Assembly (NCBI GenBank): GCA_934045905.1
Contig: OW203767.1
Location: forward strand, 15,379,073-15,443,072
DNA length: 64,000 bases
Reading direction: 5' to 3'
From: Leuctra nigra
Lineage: Eukaryota; Arthropoda; Insecta; Plecoptera; Leuctridae
How positions within the stretch are numbered: position 1 is the stretch's first letter; every line of letters begins with the position of its first letter. Position numbers and translations under genes: made by a program. The notes under the pieces are model-generated. The model ran no database searches, had not been told where the DNA came from, and saw only the letters and a list, made by a program, of their open reading frames with translations. This document shows positions 46,460 through 57,958 of this stretch, piece by piece.

Positions 46460-46600
46460 GAGCCAAGTATTTTTTGATTTTACGTGTTAACTTGGTAAAT
46501 TTTTTTATATCACTGCTTTTCATTGCTGAATTTTAAAGTTTCCCTATTTTTATTTGGTGTAGACTTGGCTAAATATTTTACACGCAGTGCTCTTTTATTG
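46460..46600 (-). repeat. Diverged fragment of the 1.85-kb family
   Basis: On the minus strand it matches 53795-53880: AGCCAAGTC, TTCAGCA-TGAAAA and TGATAT words in the same order, with many substitutions. Confidence 0.6.
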
Positions 46601-47097
46601 GATTACAATTTATCTGTAGCTTGTGTAACAAAATATTTCTTATTCACACCTTTCAGAAGTTTGGGCATCAAAAATTCAATCAAAAAGATTCCTATTCCAA
46701 TCCATTTTACCGCACTCTGGTCAACCCCCCCCCCCCCGCCCCCTGAACAACACGTGGACACAAACGACGCCTCCGAGATTCCCCCGGGGGGTTGGAAACA
46801 CATCAAATAGTCGGAGCAACTCTCTCACACTCCGCCAGGAATCGTGTTTTTGCGAGCCGAGGAAATATGAAATAGAATCACGTGTGTGGAGGTGTCGAAC
46901 CTACGATCTGCATTCTTAGCGATATGTAGGTGAACTATGTTCAAGTTCCATTATTTTTTATGTTATTCTTTATTTTAAGTATTTGTACATTAAGTTGTGA
47001 GTACTAAAATATGTCTTTTAATATTACTTTTTAATGTTATAAAATGTTGATATGTATTTGTATTAATGTAATTAAACAATAATTAAATAATGTAAAT
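46601..47097. other. Non-genic sequence
   Basis: No gene. A 13-C run lies at 46725-46737. Confidence 0.4.
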
Positions 47098-47487
47098 TTA
47101 AGACGGCTGGGTAGTGAGTTTGACCTTGAAAAGTTTTTAATCGATTTTTATCAATATCTTTTACCAATGTAATTGTTAACAAAATAGGGCTTTGTACGAG
47201 TATTCAGAACAGTTCAATGAAAATAATTTCATAGTTTGGAATAAGTTATTAGTTTTATTTTGTCCAACAGATGTTTAATGCCCGAAAATTAGTAAAATTA
47301 TGGCACTAAACATCTGTTGGACAAAATCAAACTAATAACTTATTCCAAACTATGAAATTATTTTCATTGAACTGTTCTGAATACGCGTACAAAGCCCTAT
47401 TTTGTTAACAATTACATTGGTAAAAGATATTGATAAAAATCGATTAAAAAACTCTTCATGGCCACGCTCACTACTCAGCCCTCTTAA
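47098..47487. repeat. Giant hairpin (two 180-bp arms)
   Basis: 47098-47277 and 47307-47487 are near-perfect reverse complements (about 95% by eye), separated by 29 bases. The outermost TTAAGACGGCTGGGTAGTGA pairs with TCACTACTCAGCCCTCTTAA. Such a high-identity foldback is a young MITE, or could transcribe into a long double-stranded RNA. Confidence 0.9.
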
Positions 47488-49196
47488 GAGTAAGTGGTGT
47501 GAACACAACTTTTAGTTACAGAAATTCAGTTTAAAACATGCTCGATTAATAACTTAAAGTTTGATTTTGATGGACGGAAATGTGAAAATCTCACTAATCT
47601 ATTTTGAGTGATCATTTACTGTTCAATGTTCAAACTATCATATTTTATACATCTTCTCCTTTAAAGATCAAAATATTAACACACGCGTTGGTTTTCAGAT
47701 TCAGAATATTCCATACAAAAGAGAGTATTCATTTTTATCCGGAATAAAGTTTCGCGCTGAGAATATGAGAGGAATTAAATGAAAGAAGTTTGAAATGGAA
47801 GAAACACATCCGAGGAAAGGCGTCTCTTGTTTTACAAATTCCCGACCAGCTTTCTGATTTCCCCAGGAGGCGTCGCGCGGATGTGAAATCTGATTGGCAC
47901 CGCGACGCCTGTTTGTTTATCTCGGCGTCGAATCTTTCTCTTCAACTTATCAATGTTGTTTCTTTCTCTTTTCCTCTATCTGTGTTTCTCAGATTTACAT
48001 TGTATTTGTCAATTCGAAGCCAAATGTAATTTTTAAGACAGCATGTTTATATATGTGAGAAAATCGGATTTTATGAGAACTGTGCATACATGTGTAGTTT
48101 TTATAATATTATTTATAACATAGTCAAACATTTTCAAATATAAACTATGACATGAATGACATTTTTTTACATAATATATATCCAAATTTAGTCCTGACGT
48201 TGAAATTACGAGAGATGTTGAAGAGAGTATGGAATGTAGGTATCAATCCAGGGTTGACAGATGCTCATTTTAAAATACCTGCTTCCCATGCCTCTATAGG
48301 TATTTGTGCTTTCGTTCGATTTTGGGTTTGGGTGGAAGTTTATTAGACATATTTCGTCACTTTTGTTATTGATAGATGGAATTGAAATGTTATAAAAAAA
48401 ATTATTTCTGATAGTGAGAAATCATTATTTAATATTTATATGAATGAAAGTGTCCATTACGAATAAAATGTATAATAGGTGTACTTACTCGATGTTTTTT
48501 TGTTCATTAGATTAAAATAAACATAAAGGTTTTCGAACTAAAAAAATGTACCTCTCTTCCGCTAACCACGTCTTCAGAATTGGCCTATTTTACTAAGAAT
48601 ATTGCCAACAAATGACACAATCCCAAGGAAATCAACCATCACAGCTCAAAAGCTCCGCGTATGAACTCTGGCAGAGTAAAGTTGCAGTATATTACACGTC
48701 GGTGCTCTGGCAAATGCGCTGTCAACTGGAAAACGAGTCGCGTAACGACATACCTCTGACAGAGCAATGATTGCCAGAGCTGATTGCAAGAGCCAGTTGG
48801 ATCACGTACTTCATTTCCCATCGCATTATCATATTCTGATATATTTGTATGCATTATGCTGCCTGGTTTCGAGGGATTGAGTATGCTAAAGGAATTTTTA
48901 ATATAGCAGAATACGATGATATGCAAAGTGGTATAAAAGAATATGCTTATAAAAACACGCTGTGTAAACTTTATAATTTGTAATCTCTCTAAACTAGTTT
49001 GTGATTTATTGGTAATAATGTAATTTTCCACAACACCGCCCTCCAAAATTCTCTAAAGCCTATCACACTATTCAATTCAATTTGGACAATTTCAACCAAA
49101 AGCTAATTGGATTTCAAAGTTTCACTAAATGTTATTTCATTGGCTAGAAATTTAAATCGCCTAAATTGAATTGTACAGTGACGTGATATGGACATA
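47488..49196. other. Non-genic sequence
   Basis: No supported exon. 47790-47945 is CpG-richer than its surroundings. The 135-codon minus-strand frame at 48639-49046 shows no known domain. Confidence 0.4.
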
Positions 49197-49457
49197 ACAA
49201 GGAAAACTTTCTATGGAAGAACTATTGGCAACAGCTTTTCTTTCAAATTTTCCATCAGTAAAGCTGCGTATAAATTATAAATCAATTTTTATATAAACCC
49301 AAGGAACCAATCTTCCTAGAAATCAGTAGGTAAACGTACAGGATAGTAATGAATGCATCTTTAGTTAAAAAAAATCAAATCTAATAAATTATACTTCGTT
49401 TGACCTGTAATGCGAAAAGAAAACAAAAATTAGATTTCAACCATTCGTATCATACAC
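49197..49457 (+). repeat. Repeat family D, copy 2
   Basis: Shares ordered words with 45581-45830 (TTTTCCATCAGTAAAGC, CTAGAAATCAGTA, ACTTCGTTTGACCTGTAA). Confidence 0.65.
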
Positions 49458-49567
49458 TAAATTTTATGAAAATAAAAAAACAAAATTGAAACAAATACTA
49501 GGTACTTTAAAATTATCTATAATTAGTTTCACTATTTCTATTAACAAATTTGTTACAACTCAAATTT

Positions 49568-49650
49568 GAGTATGAATCAGTATGAATCATCATATGGTAT
49601 CATCAGTATGAGTATGAATCAGGGTATGAATCAGAGGGTATGAACCACCA
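49568..49650 (+). repeat. Imperfect (AGTATGAATC) minisatellite
   Basis: Several degenerate copies of GTATGAATCA with interruptions. Confidence 0.7.
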
Positions 49651-51263
49651 TCATTCATTGTTAGATAATTGTTAAAATAATATTGTTTAATAATTTTTAA
49701 TTAAACAAATTAAAAATTGAACTTCGTTAATTGTTGTATGAAAACTAATATACCCACATTGTTTCTACTAAGTTAATTCATTATAAACAATTAAAAAATA
49801 TTTGATCACTTTATCTTTATCAATGTTATTGTTATGATTTTAAAAAAATTGGTCTATTTTTCCATTGTTAAAATTTTTCAACAATGCATAATATGAGGAG
49901 ATAAAAAATATCTATTTCTATTCTGTACACAGGAGTACCTACCTTAATTTTGAAAAATTATGACCTTTCCTTTAACAATGTGGGTTTTCGGGGACTAGTG
50001 TATGAACAATTTCCAAATTTGGTATATTTTATTATTACAAACGTTCTTGATACATTTCCAATGTACCTTCTATAGAAGCACAATTAAGATGTTCCTATAC
50101 TCAATTCTTCTATACGGAATATAAGGTACTCTTTCAACCCACCCTGTAGAGAATAATCCTAATTTCTCTGTATGATAGAAGCCACTGGGCAAAAGTGCCG
50201 ACTGCATACGATTCGAGTTCGAATTTCAAATAAGCGGACGTACGAGGAAAAGCTTTTTGAGAATTATGTCGAAATTGTGGAGCTTCGCTTGGGTTTTATG
50301 CCCCTCACTCCCCCACATCACCTAGTTCGCGTTGGAAAGTTGAATAATATTCTGCTCCGTACGCTTTTCTCTGCACACAAAGAGTTATATTCTCATAAAG
50401 GAAACGAAATATTTCGAACGAAATTCAAACAATTTTTTTTTTCGAATCACCACATTTATATAATGTTCACAGTCCTCGGCTTTTATATCCCAGAGTACTT
50501 TACATCCTTTTATGCAAGTCAGCGTTGAAATAGAATGGAGAAGTTCATACTGCAGTAAAAAAAAAATTGAAAATAATCCGAGCTGTAACTCATTTCAATT
50601 ATTTCATCCAATAATTAAAACGATGCATTTGAATTTCTGGCGGCCATGTTGGATAAAAGACTACGAGAGCTTTTTGAACTATTATAACATATCGCGATTC
50701 ATATTATAAGGCAACGAACAATAGCTGACTGCTGAATGCACCAGACAAGAATATAAGAACTGCTTCGGCGTTTATTTTACATCTATATGTAATTTCTTCT
50801 TCTGCTCCTCCTCCACCACCCCCTCTCCCTGTTTAGAAAAACTCAAAAAATACAATCTATAGACACACATATTTATTTCTCAACCTAAGATTAAGCTAAG
50901 TAATTTCTGCTCTATTTCTATAACAACCTAACTATACTCCATAATAACACAGCAAACCATTATATCTTTATATTCGATCCATGGCAAAGACAATTACAGA
51001 AAGTTACAAACAGTCCTTGCTGCTACAAATTGGTAAGATGTAAGTTTAACGGGGGTCTTCTGCCCTCTCCCAACTCCCCGTTCCCTTCACCGTTCCAAAA
51101 TCATGACTGTAGAATACTAGAAATGCGCTTCGCATAGCCCTTGGAGATTGGGGGTAGTTAGTAACCATGCCAACCAAGCGCCATGTAACGCCCCTGGCGA
51201 CTGGGGATTGGATTAAACATATGAGGTACACATTAAAATTGTTTGCCAAGTAACGAACACTTA
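49651..51263. other. Non-genic sequence
   Basis: No recognised gene. A 118-codon plus-strand frame at 50172-50528 has no domain I know. Confidence 0.4.
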
Positions 51264-51774
51264 AAGCAACAAAGATTTAGAAACCTCCGCCTACGTTGAG
51301 TAGTTTACAACTTTAGGTATTAATTAAGTTGTTTGTAAACTTACATTTCCGGCATTAGAGAGACGTATCATATCATCAACAAAGTTCAAAACAGAATATG
51401 GAAATAAATATGTGTATTAAATAATAAAATCGATGGAGAAGATTAAATGTACGAAAGTTTTAAAATTATTTTAACATATTTTATTTCAGATTCACATAAT
51501 TTTTTGTACCACAACTAACATATAAATAACTTGTTCGGTTATTGAGTTTGGTGTAGGTAATTAGTTTTAATACTTAGATTCATAAAATTCATAGAAGATT
51601 CATAGTCTTCAAAAAACTAACTAAGGTAATGCATTTTCATCGTTTGAATATTCGTATGTACTTTTATTTTGAAGATTATTTTATATTTTAATCAAAAAAT
51701 GCCATTCAATTATGATTCTCCAGAATTCTGACAGGTCTACAAACAAATATAGCATAAATCAGCACAATCAGCAC
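51264..51774 (+). repeat. About 510-bp tandem duplication, unit 1
   Basis: Nearly identical to 51775-52281. It differs at the start (GGTATTAATTAAG versus GGTAAGTATTAATGAGG) and by a short repeat at the junction (AATCAGCAC doubled). Confidence 0.95.
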
Positions 51775-52281
51775 AAGCAACAAAGATTTAGAAACCTCCG
51801 CCTACGTTGAGTAGTTTACAACTTTAGGTAAGTATTAATGAGGTTGTTTGTAAACTTACATTTCCGGCATTAGAGAGACGTATCATATCATCAACAAAGT
51901 TCAAAACAGAATATGGAAATAAATATGTGTATTAAATAATAAAATCGATGGAGAAGATTAAATGTACGAAAGTTTTAAAATTATTTTAACATATTTTATT
52001 TCAGATTCACATAATTTTTTGTACCACAACTAACATATAAATAACTTGTTCGGTTATTGAGTTTGGTGTAGGTAATTAGTTTTAATACTTAGATTCATAA
52101 AATTCATAGAAGATTCATAGTCTTCAAAAAACTAACTAAGGTAATGCATTTTCATCGTTTGAATATTCGTATGTACTTTTATTTTGAAGATTATTTTATA
52201 TTTTAATCAAAAAATGCCATTCAATTATGATTCTCCAGAATTCTGACAGGTCTACAAACAAATATAGCATAAATCAGCACA
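51775..52281 (+). repeat. About 510-bp tandem duplication, unit 2
   Basis: Head-to-tail second copy of 51264-51774, with a 4-bp insertion and a couple of substitutions visible. Confidence 0.95.
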
Positions 52282-52556
52282 GATTGTTAAAAAGAAACGC
52301 CTGAATTCACACACATAACTTGCTATTATGAATTTGTTTTTCATCTTTATTCAGAATGAAATGAGATATTCAACCATAGTTGTAAGGCAGACTTATTTTC
52401 ATTTTATTTTAAGCATCAGTATCATTGCCTTACGATACCTTATAAAAAAGAGGGTTAAAGAGGAGCTTATTTTAAAAAGAAAAATAAGAAGTAGATATTT
52501 AATGTTTTAACGTAATGGTTACATAGTTGTAATCTAGTGGAGCGGTCGCTCCACCC

Positions 52557-54398
52557 AGCCAAGTCGTACTATACACTCACAGTCACTCAACATACCGTAA
52601 ATGCCTAATAAACTGAGGAGCAGACCAAACACTTTTACTGTAAGCAACAACATGGCATTTTCGGCCTACTGGATCTCAAAATTGGTAAATCTCACATTGT
52701 TGCGAAATATCTTAATTTCGAGCTATGGCCCACCCCACTACATATACCAAATTTGGGAACAATAGGTTATGCCATTTGCGCGCTAGAGGACCGAGAAAAC
52801 AGTGAAATTACACCACTTTCTGATTCTGAAGATGATGATGATTCTGATGATATCACGAAACGTCGCTATCACCGCCACAGCCTAAACGGCTGAACCGATC
52901 GACCTGAAATTTTTACCACATGTGCACTTTTAGCGTCTGAGGTGCCTTTTTATAAAACCAACCGGAAGCCGCCATTTTGAAACCGGAAGTGACGTCATAA
53001 CTCAAAAACGTCTGGACCGATTAGAACGAAATTAGCGCCATTCGATTTAGATGGTCATCTATATGAAGTATCAATAAAAAAAATATTATTTTCTTATTTT
53101 CTAAACCGGAAGTGACGTCATAAATACGCAATATTTAACTTATTTCAACAAATTATACTTAAAATACGTACATAATTAACTTACATTGTAACATAGACAA
53201 TACAATTTATATATTCAAGGTAGCAGTGTTCTCGGCCGCCATTCCTGAAACCGGAAGTGACGTCATATATCTAAAACGCCTGTACCGATTGCAACTGAAC
53301 TAGCTCCTGCGTATTCATTCTGCTATTTATTTGAAAAATCAATTGTGAAAAATGAATAAATAAATTAATGGTGCCGGAAATGGCGGCAGGAACCACTAAA
53401 TGAAACCGGAAGTGACGTCATATATTACAAACGGCATGACCGATTTTACGGAAATATAGGGATTAGGAATTCAGATGGTCGTTCATGAAGGTATCAACTA
53501 GATAAAACTAGATTGTTTTCTTATTACCTATACCGGAATTCGGCCGCTATTTCAAAACCGGAAGTGACGTCATGTATCGAAAACGGCTGGATCGATTATA
53601 ACGAAACTTAAGCTATTCTTCTTGGATAATCATTTTCATCTTATACCAAACGCAACTTTTCATAGTAACCAAATCGGTTGAGGCGTATTTTTTTAAAGAA
53701 ATTAGTCCCTGCTCGGACATGTGCTACAAGCTGTATGAATAAACTAACAAAAGAAGTGATATCCCAGAAAAAACACTCCGTGTAAAAATACCAGCCAAGT
53801 CTCTTTAACTATAAAAAAAAATAGAAGAAATCTAAAAATTCAGCACTGAAAAGGAGTGATATCAAAAAAGGAGCCAAGTCAACGAATTTTCCAAATTTTA
53901 ATCGTACCATTGAAATAAAAATATCAACCCCCGAGAAATACTTAAAAAAAGGACTTGGCGCATCGTTTTTTTAAAGACATTTTTCTATTCTTAAGCTTAT
54001 GCCACTCACATACTACGTAGTTCAGAAATGCCTAGAAAAATTGGGACAAAACTTTCAAATTAAATATTGAACATTCTGTAAAATATTTTAAATTTAAATA
54101 TAAGTACGCAAAGAAACATAGCATTGTCTTACAAGCAATAAATACAGAACAGTTGTGTTTGTGATTGGTAGGTACCTATAGTTTTGTGGGTACATCAACA
54201 TACCTACTACAGCATTATACTTTGAACCTTCTCGCCGTGTAATTAATTGCTATTAATTAACATTTTATACCAAAAAAATTCATAAATTACATAACGTATT
54301 ACTTTAGATAAAAATCTAGTCAGTAATTATTTGAGCAGCATGGCTCAGTGCACTAGTCACTTATACAAATCTCATTGACGGCCTTCTTGTAATGAGCG
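52557..54398 (+). repeat. 1,847-bp tandem repeat, unit 1 (ETS/CRE-bearing family)
   Basis: Starts AGCCAAGTCGTACTATAC. It contains a vestigial acidic D/E-rich coding-like stretch (TCTGAAGATGATGATGATTC region), then five spaced perfect CCGGAAGTGACGTCAT sites (52983, 53106, 53251, 53406, 53558), each followed by a diverged ACGNCTGNACCGATT-type block. After these comes a section with repeated GCCAAGTC words. The unit ends at GTAATGAGCG. No functional open frame. The family also occurs at 3010-3500, 46460-46600 and (inverted) 56513-56735. The class is unknown, probably non-autonomous. Confidence 0.9.
52983..53573 (+). promoter_or_regulatory. Array of five ETS/CRE-type composite sites (unit 1)
   Basis: Five exact copies of CCGGAAGTGACGTCAT spaced 123, 145, 155 and 152 bases apart. 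CCGGAAGT is an ETS core and TGACGTCA a full CRE. The two are fused as in known ETS-CREB composite sites. Function here is inference. Confidence 0.5.
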
Positions 54399-54403
54399 TC
54401 ATG

Positions 54404-56244
54404 AGCCAAGTCGTACTATACACTCACAGTCACTCAACATACCGTAAATGCCTAATAAACTGAGGAGCAGACCAAACACTTTTACTGTAAGCAACAACAT
54501 GGCATTTTCGGCCTACTGGATCTCAAAATTGGTAAATCTCACATTGTTGCGAAATATCTTAATTTCGAGCTATGGCCCACCCCACTACATATACCAAATT
54601 TGGGAACAATAGGTTATGCCATTTGCGCGCTAGAGGACCGAGAAAACAGTGAAATTACACCACTTTCTGATTCTGAAGATGATGATGATTCTGATGATAT
54701 CACGAAACGTCGCTATCACCGCCACAGCCTAAACGGCTGAACCGATCGACCTGAAATTTTTACCACATGTGCACTTTTAGCGTCTGAGGTGCCTTTTTAT
54801 AAAACCAACCGGAAGCCGCCATTTTGAAACCGGAAGTGACGTCATAACTCAAAAACGTCTGGACCGATTAGAACGAAATTAGCGCCATTCGATTTAGATG
54901 GTCATCTATATGAAGTATCAATAAAAAAAATATTATTTTCTTATTTTCTAAACCGGAAGTGACGTCATAAATACGCAATATTTAACTTATTTCAACAAAT
55001 TATACTTAAAATACGTACATAATTAACTTACATTGTAACATAGACAATACAATTTATATATTCAAGGTAGCAGTGTTCTCGGCCGCCATTCCTGAAACCG
55101 GAAGTGACGTCATATATCTAAAACGCCTGTACCGATTGCAACTGAACTAGCTCCTGCGTATTCATTCTGCTATTTATTTGAAAAATCAATTGTGAAAAAT
55201 GAATAAATAAATTAATGGTGCCGGAAATGGCGGCAGGAACCACTAAATGAAACCGGAAGTGACGTCATATATTACAAACGGCATGACCGATTTTACGGAA
55301 ATATAGGGATTAGGAATTCAGATGGTCGTTCATGAAGGTATCAACTAGATAAAACTAGATTGTTTTCTTATTACCTATACCGGAATTCGGCCGCTATTTC
55401 AAAACCGGAAGTGACGTCATGTATCGAAAACGGCTGGATCGATTATAACGAAACTTAAGCTATTCTTCTTGGATAATCATTTTCATCTTATACCAAACGC
55501 AACTTTTCATAGTAACCAAATCGGTTGAGGCGTATTTTTTTAAAGAAATTAGTCCCTGCTCGGACATGTGCTACAAGCTGTATGAATAAACTAACAAAAG
55601 AAGTGATATCCCAGAAAAAACACTCCGTGTAAAAATACCAGCCAAGTCTCTTTAACTATAAAAAAAAATAGAAGAAATCTAAAAATTCAGCACTGAAAAG
55701 GAGTGATATCAAAAAGGAGCCAAGTCAACGAATTTTCCAAATTTTAATCGTACCATTGAAATAAAAATATCAACCCCCGAGAAATACTTAAAAAAAGGAC
55801 TTGGCGCATCGTTTTTTTAAAGACATTTTTCTATTCTTAAGCTTATGCCACTCACATACTACGTAGTTCAGAAATGCCTAGAAAAATTGGGACAAAACTT
55901 TCAAATTAAATATTGAACATTCTGTAAAATATTTTAAATTTAAATATAAGTACGCAAAGAAACATAGCATTGTCTTACAAGCAATAAATACAGAACAGTT
56001 GTGTTTGTGATTGGTAGGTACCTATAGTTTTGTGGGTACATCAACATACCTACTACAGCATTATACTTTGAACCTTCTCGCCGTGTAATTAATTGCTATT
56101 AATTAACATTTTATACCAAAAAAATTCATAAATTACATAACGTATTACTTTAGATAAAAATCTAGTCAGTAATTATTTGAGCAGCATGGCTCAGTGCACT
56201 AGTCACTTATACAAATCTCATTGACGGCCTTCTTGTAATGAGCG
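54404..56244 (+). repeat. 1,847-bp tandem repeat, unit 2
   Basis: Direct copy of 52557-54398 after a 5-base junction. The only difference noticed is A6 versus A5 near 55711. The five CCGGAAGTGACGTCAT sites recur at 54830, 54953, 55098, 55253 and 55405. Near-identity means either a very recent duplication or an assembly duplication. Confidence 0.9.
54830..55420 (+). promoter_or_regulatory. Array of five ETS/CRE-type composite sites (unit 2)
   Basis: Exact repeat of the array in unit 1, offset by 1,847 bases. Confidence 0.5.
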
Positions 56245-56512
56245 CTTTCGCTATTTCCCTCAGTCACGATATTGAGAAGTATGATTGATTAATATGACCC
56301 TAGAAATAGTGGCAATAACGAATAGACTAGGCCGCTTCCGTTTATTCGTTATTCGTTTATCCGTTTATTTCCTCTGAATATTGACAAAATACCAAAACTG
56401 CCAGTAGGTAAGAGTACTAGTTATATTAAAACGTAGTATGATTCGTCGATAATGAATGTGATATACTCAGGAAAATATACTTGTAGAGTTCTTCCTATAC
56501 TTTTAGGATAGA
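56245..56512. other. Spacer
   Basis: Unique sequence between the tandem unit and its inverted fragment, with repeated CGTTTATTCGTTATTCG-type words. Confidence 0.5.
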
Positions 56513-56735
56513 AAAGTGTCTTTAAAAAAACGATGCGCCAAGTCCTTTTTTTAAGTATTTCTCGGGGGTTGATATATTTATTTCAATGGTACGATTAAAA
56601 TTTGGAAAATTCGTTGACTTGGCTCCTTTTTTGATATCACTCCTTTTCAGTGCTGAATTTTTAGATTTCTTCTATTTTTTTTTATAGTTAAAGAGACTTG
56701 GCTGGTATTTTTACACGGAGTGTTTTTTCTGGGAT
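56513..56735 (-). repeat. Inverted fragment of the 1,847-bp family
   Basis: Reverse complement of 55607-55825, almost perfect. Together they form a foldback with roughly 220-bp arms and a 0.69-kb spacer. Confidence 0.95.
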
Positions 56736-57849
56736 AAACATTTCGAGAGAAAGTAAATTGTACGTTTTAATTTCACATGATAATAACTCTCATAATAACA
56801 ATGTTTTTAAATATCGCTTTCATAATCATTCTAGATTCTTCCTTCACCAACAGAAACTCAGTTGAATATTGTCTTGGGTCTGGATCTAGCGATCTCAATT
56901 ATACCGCGAATAGCGCTGGGGTCGGGGGGAGGGGGAAGAAGGTGGGGGGCTGTAAGAGGTGATTAGTTGGTGTATGAGCCACCAGGGAACCATTGCGCAA
57001 GCGTCACCTCTTAACTTCACATTTAACCGTTCGCCGCTAGGAGGCTATTAGCACCGGAATCCCTTGGCTGCAAGCTCACTCTTAAGCTACAGGAAAATGG
57101 CGGGGGATGGGGTGGGGGGAAGACACTCGTATCATTTTGAATAGCCCAGCGAGGTGTGAAAGTTGATTGTGTTTTTTTCGTCTGACTTTAGCTTGAGATG
57201 GAATTGGGTTTTGTAATGAAGGTATTTTTATTAAGCGGATGTGGGGCGGTTTTATATATGTTGAGCAAATTAGGGTTTAATTGCATATTTGTGTAGTTGC
57301 CACGTTATTAAATGTAATGTTTTGTTAAATATTTTGTGATTTTTATATGGATTTTTGTTATTAAAATATCGAACTTTAAATATTGAACAAGGTTTTTTTA
57401 GTACTTCGAACTTCGTTACTTAGATCCCCTTTTTAAAATAATTTTTGTATGCTTATTTAACTTGGTCCAGAATTATAAACAAGAAAGAAGAATGAAAAAT
57501 AACACAATGGACACAATAGAATTGCTGTGAAACGAAGCAAACAATAAATACATTTCCACGTTTTCTGTAGGTATTTCAAGTTGTAGATTAATCATTTAAA
57601 AGACAACGAATTGTAACTATGACACATATTTATATTCCATACTATTAAATAGTTGCGTTCCTAATGACAATACTCTGAGAACTGCTTTTGGTGGAGGCGC
57701 CGTCCTTGTGATACCACCCGCACGACATGCATGCGTTGCGGGTTGCGTTAAGTAGTTTCAGAAGAAAACACCCAAACATGGAATTGCTCATTTCCCCAAA
57801 CACTTATGATAATTTAAAGTACGAGTAATATCGTTTAATGAGAATCAAA
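56736..57849. other. Non-genic sequence
   Basis: No supported gene. Confidence 0.4.
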
Positions 57850-57958
57850 AGCACTCAGCACTCAGCATCAGCACGCAGCACTCAGCACTCAGCTCTCAGC
57901 ACTCAACACTCAGCACTCAGCTCTCAGCACTATCATTCAGCATTCAGCATTCAGCATT
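57850..57958 (+). repeat. (CAGCACT)n heptamer tandem repeat
   Basis: About 15 units of a 7-base repeat with variants CAGCTCT, CAACACT and CAGCATT across 109 bases. Confidence 0.9.

Noticed and set aside
48639..49046. 135-codon minus-strand open frame
   Set aside because: No recognised domain or splice context.
50172..50528. 118-codon open frame
   Set aside because: No recognised domain and no paralogue in the window.
52842..52864. Hammerhead-like core CTGATGA...GAAACGTC in the 1.85-kb repeat
   Set aside because: The six bases between the two core boxes cannot form stem II, and no stem I or III partner was found.
57850..57958. CRISPR-like array
   Set aside because: Seven-base period without spacers, in a eukaryotic genome; it is a simple tandem repeat.
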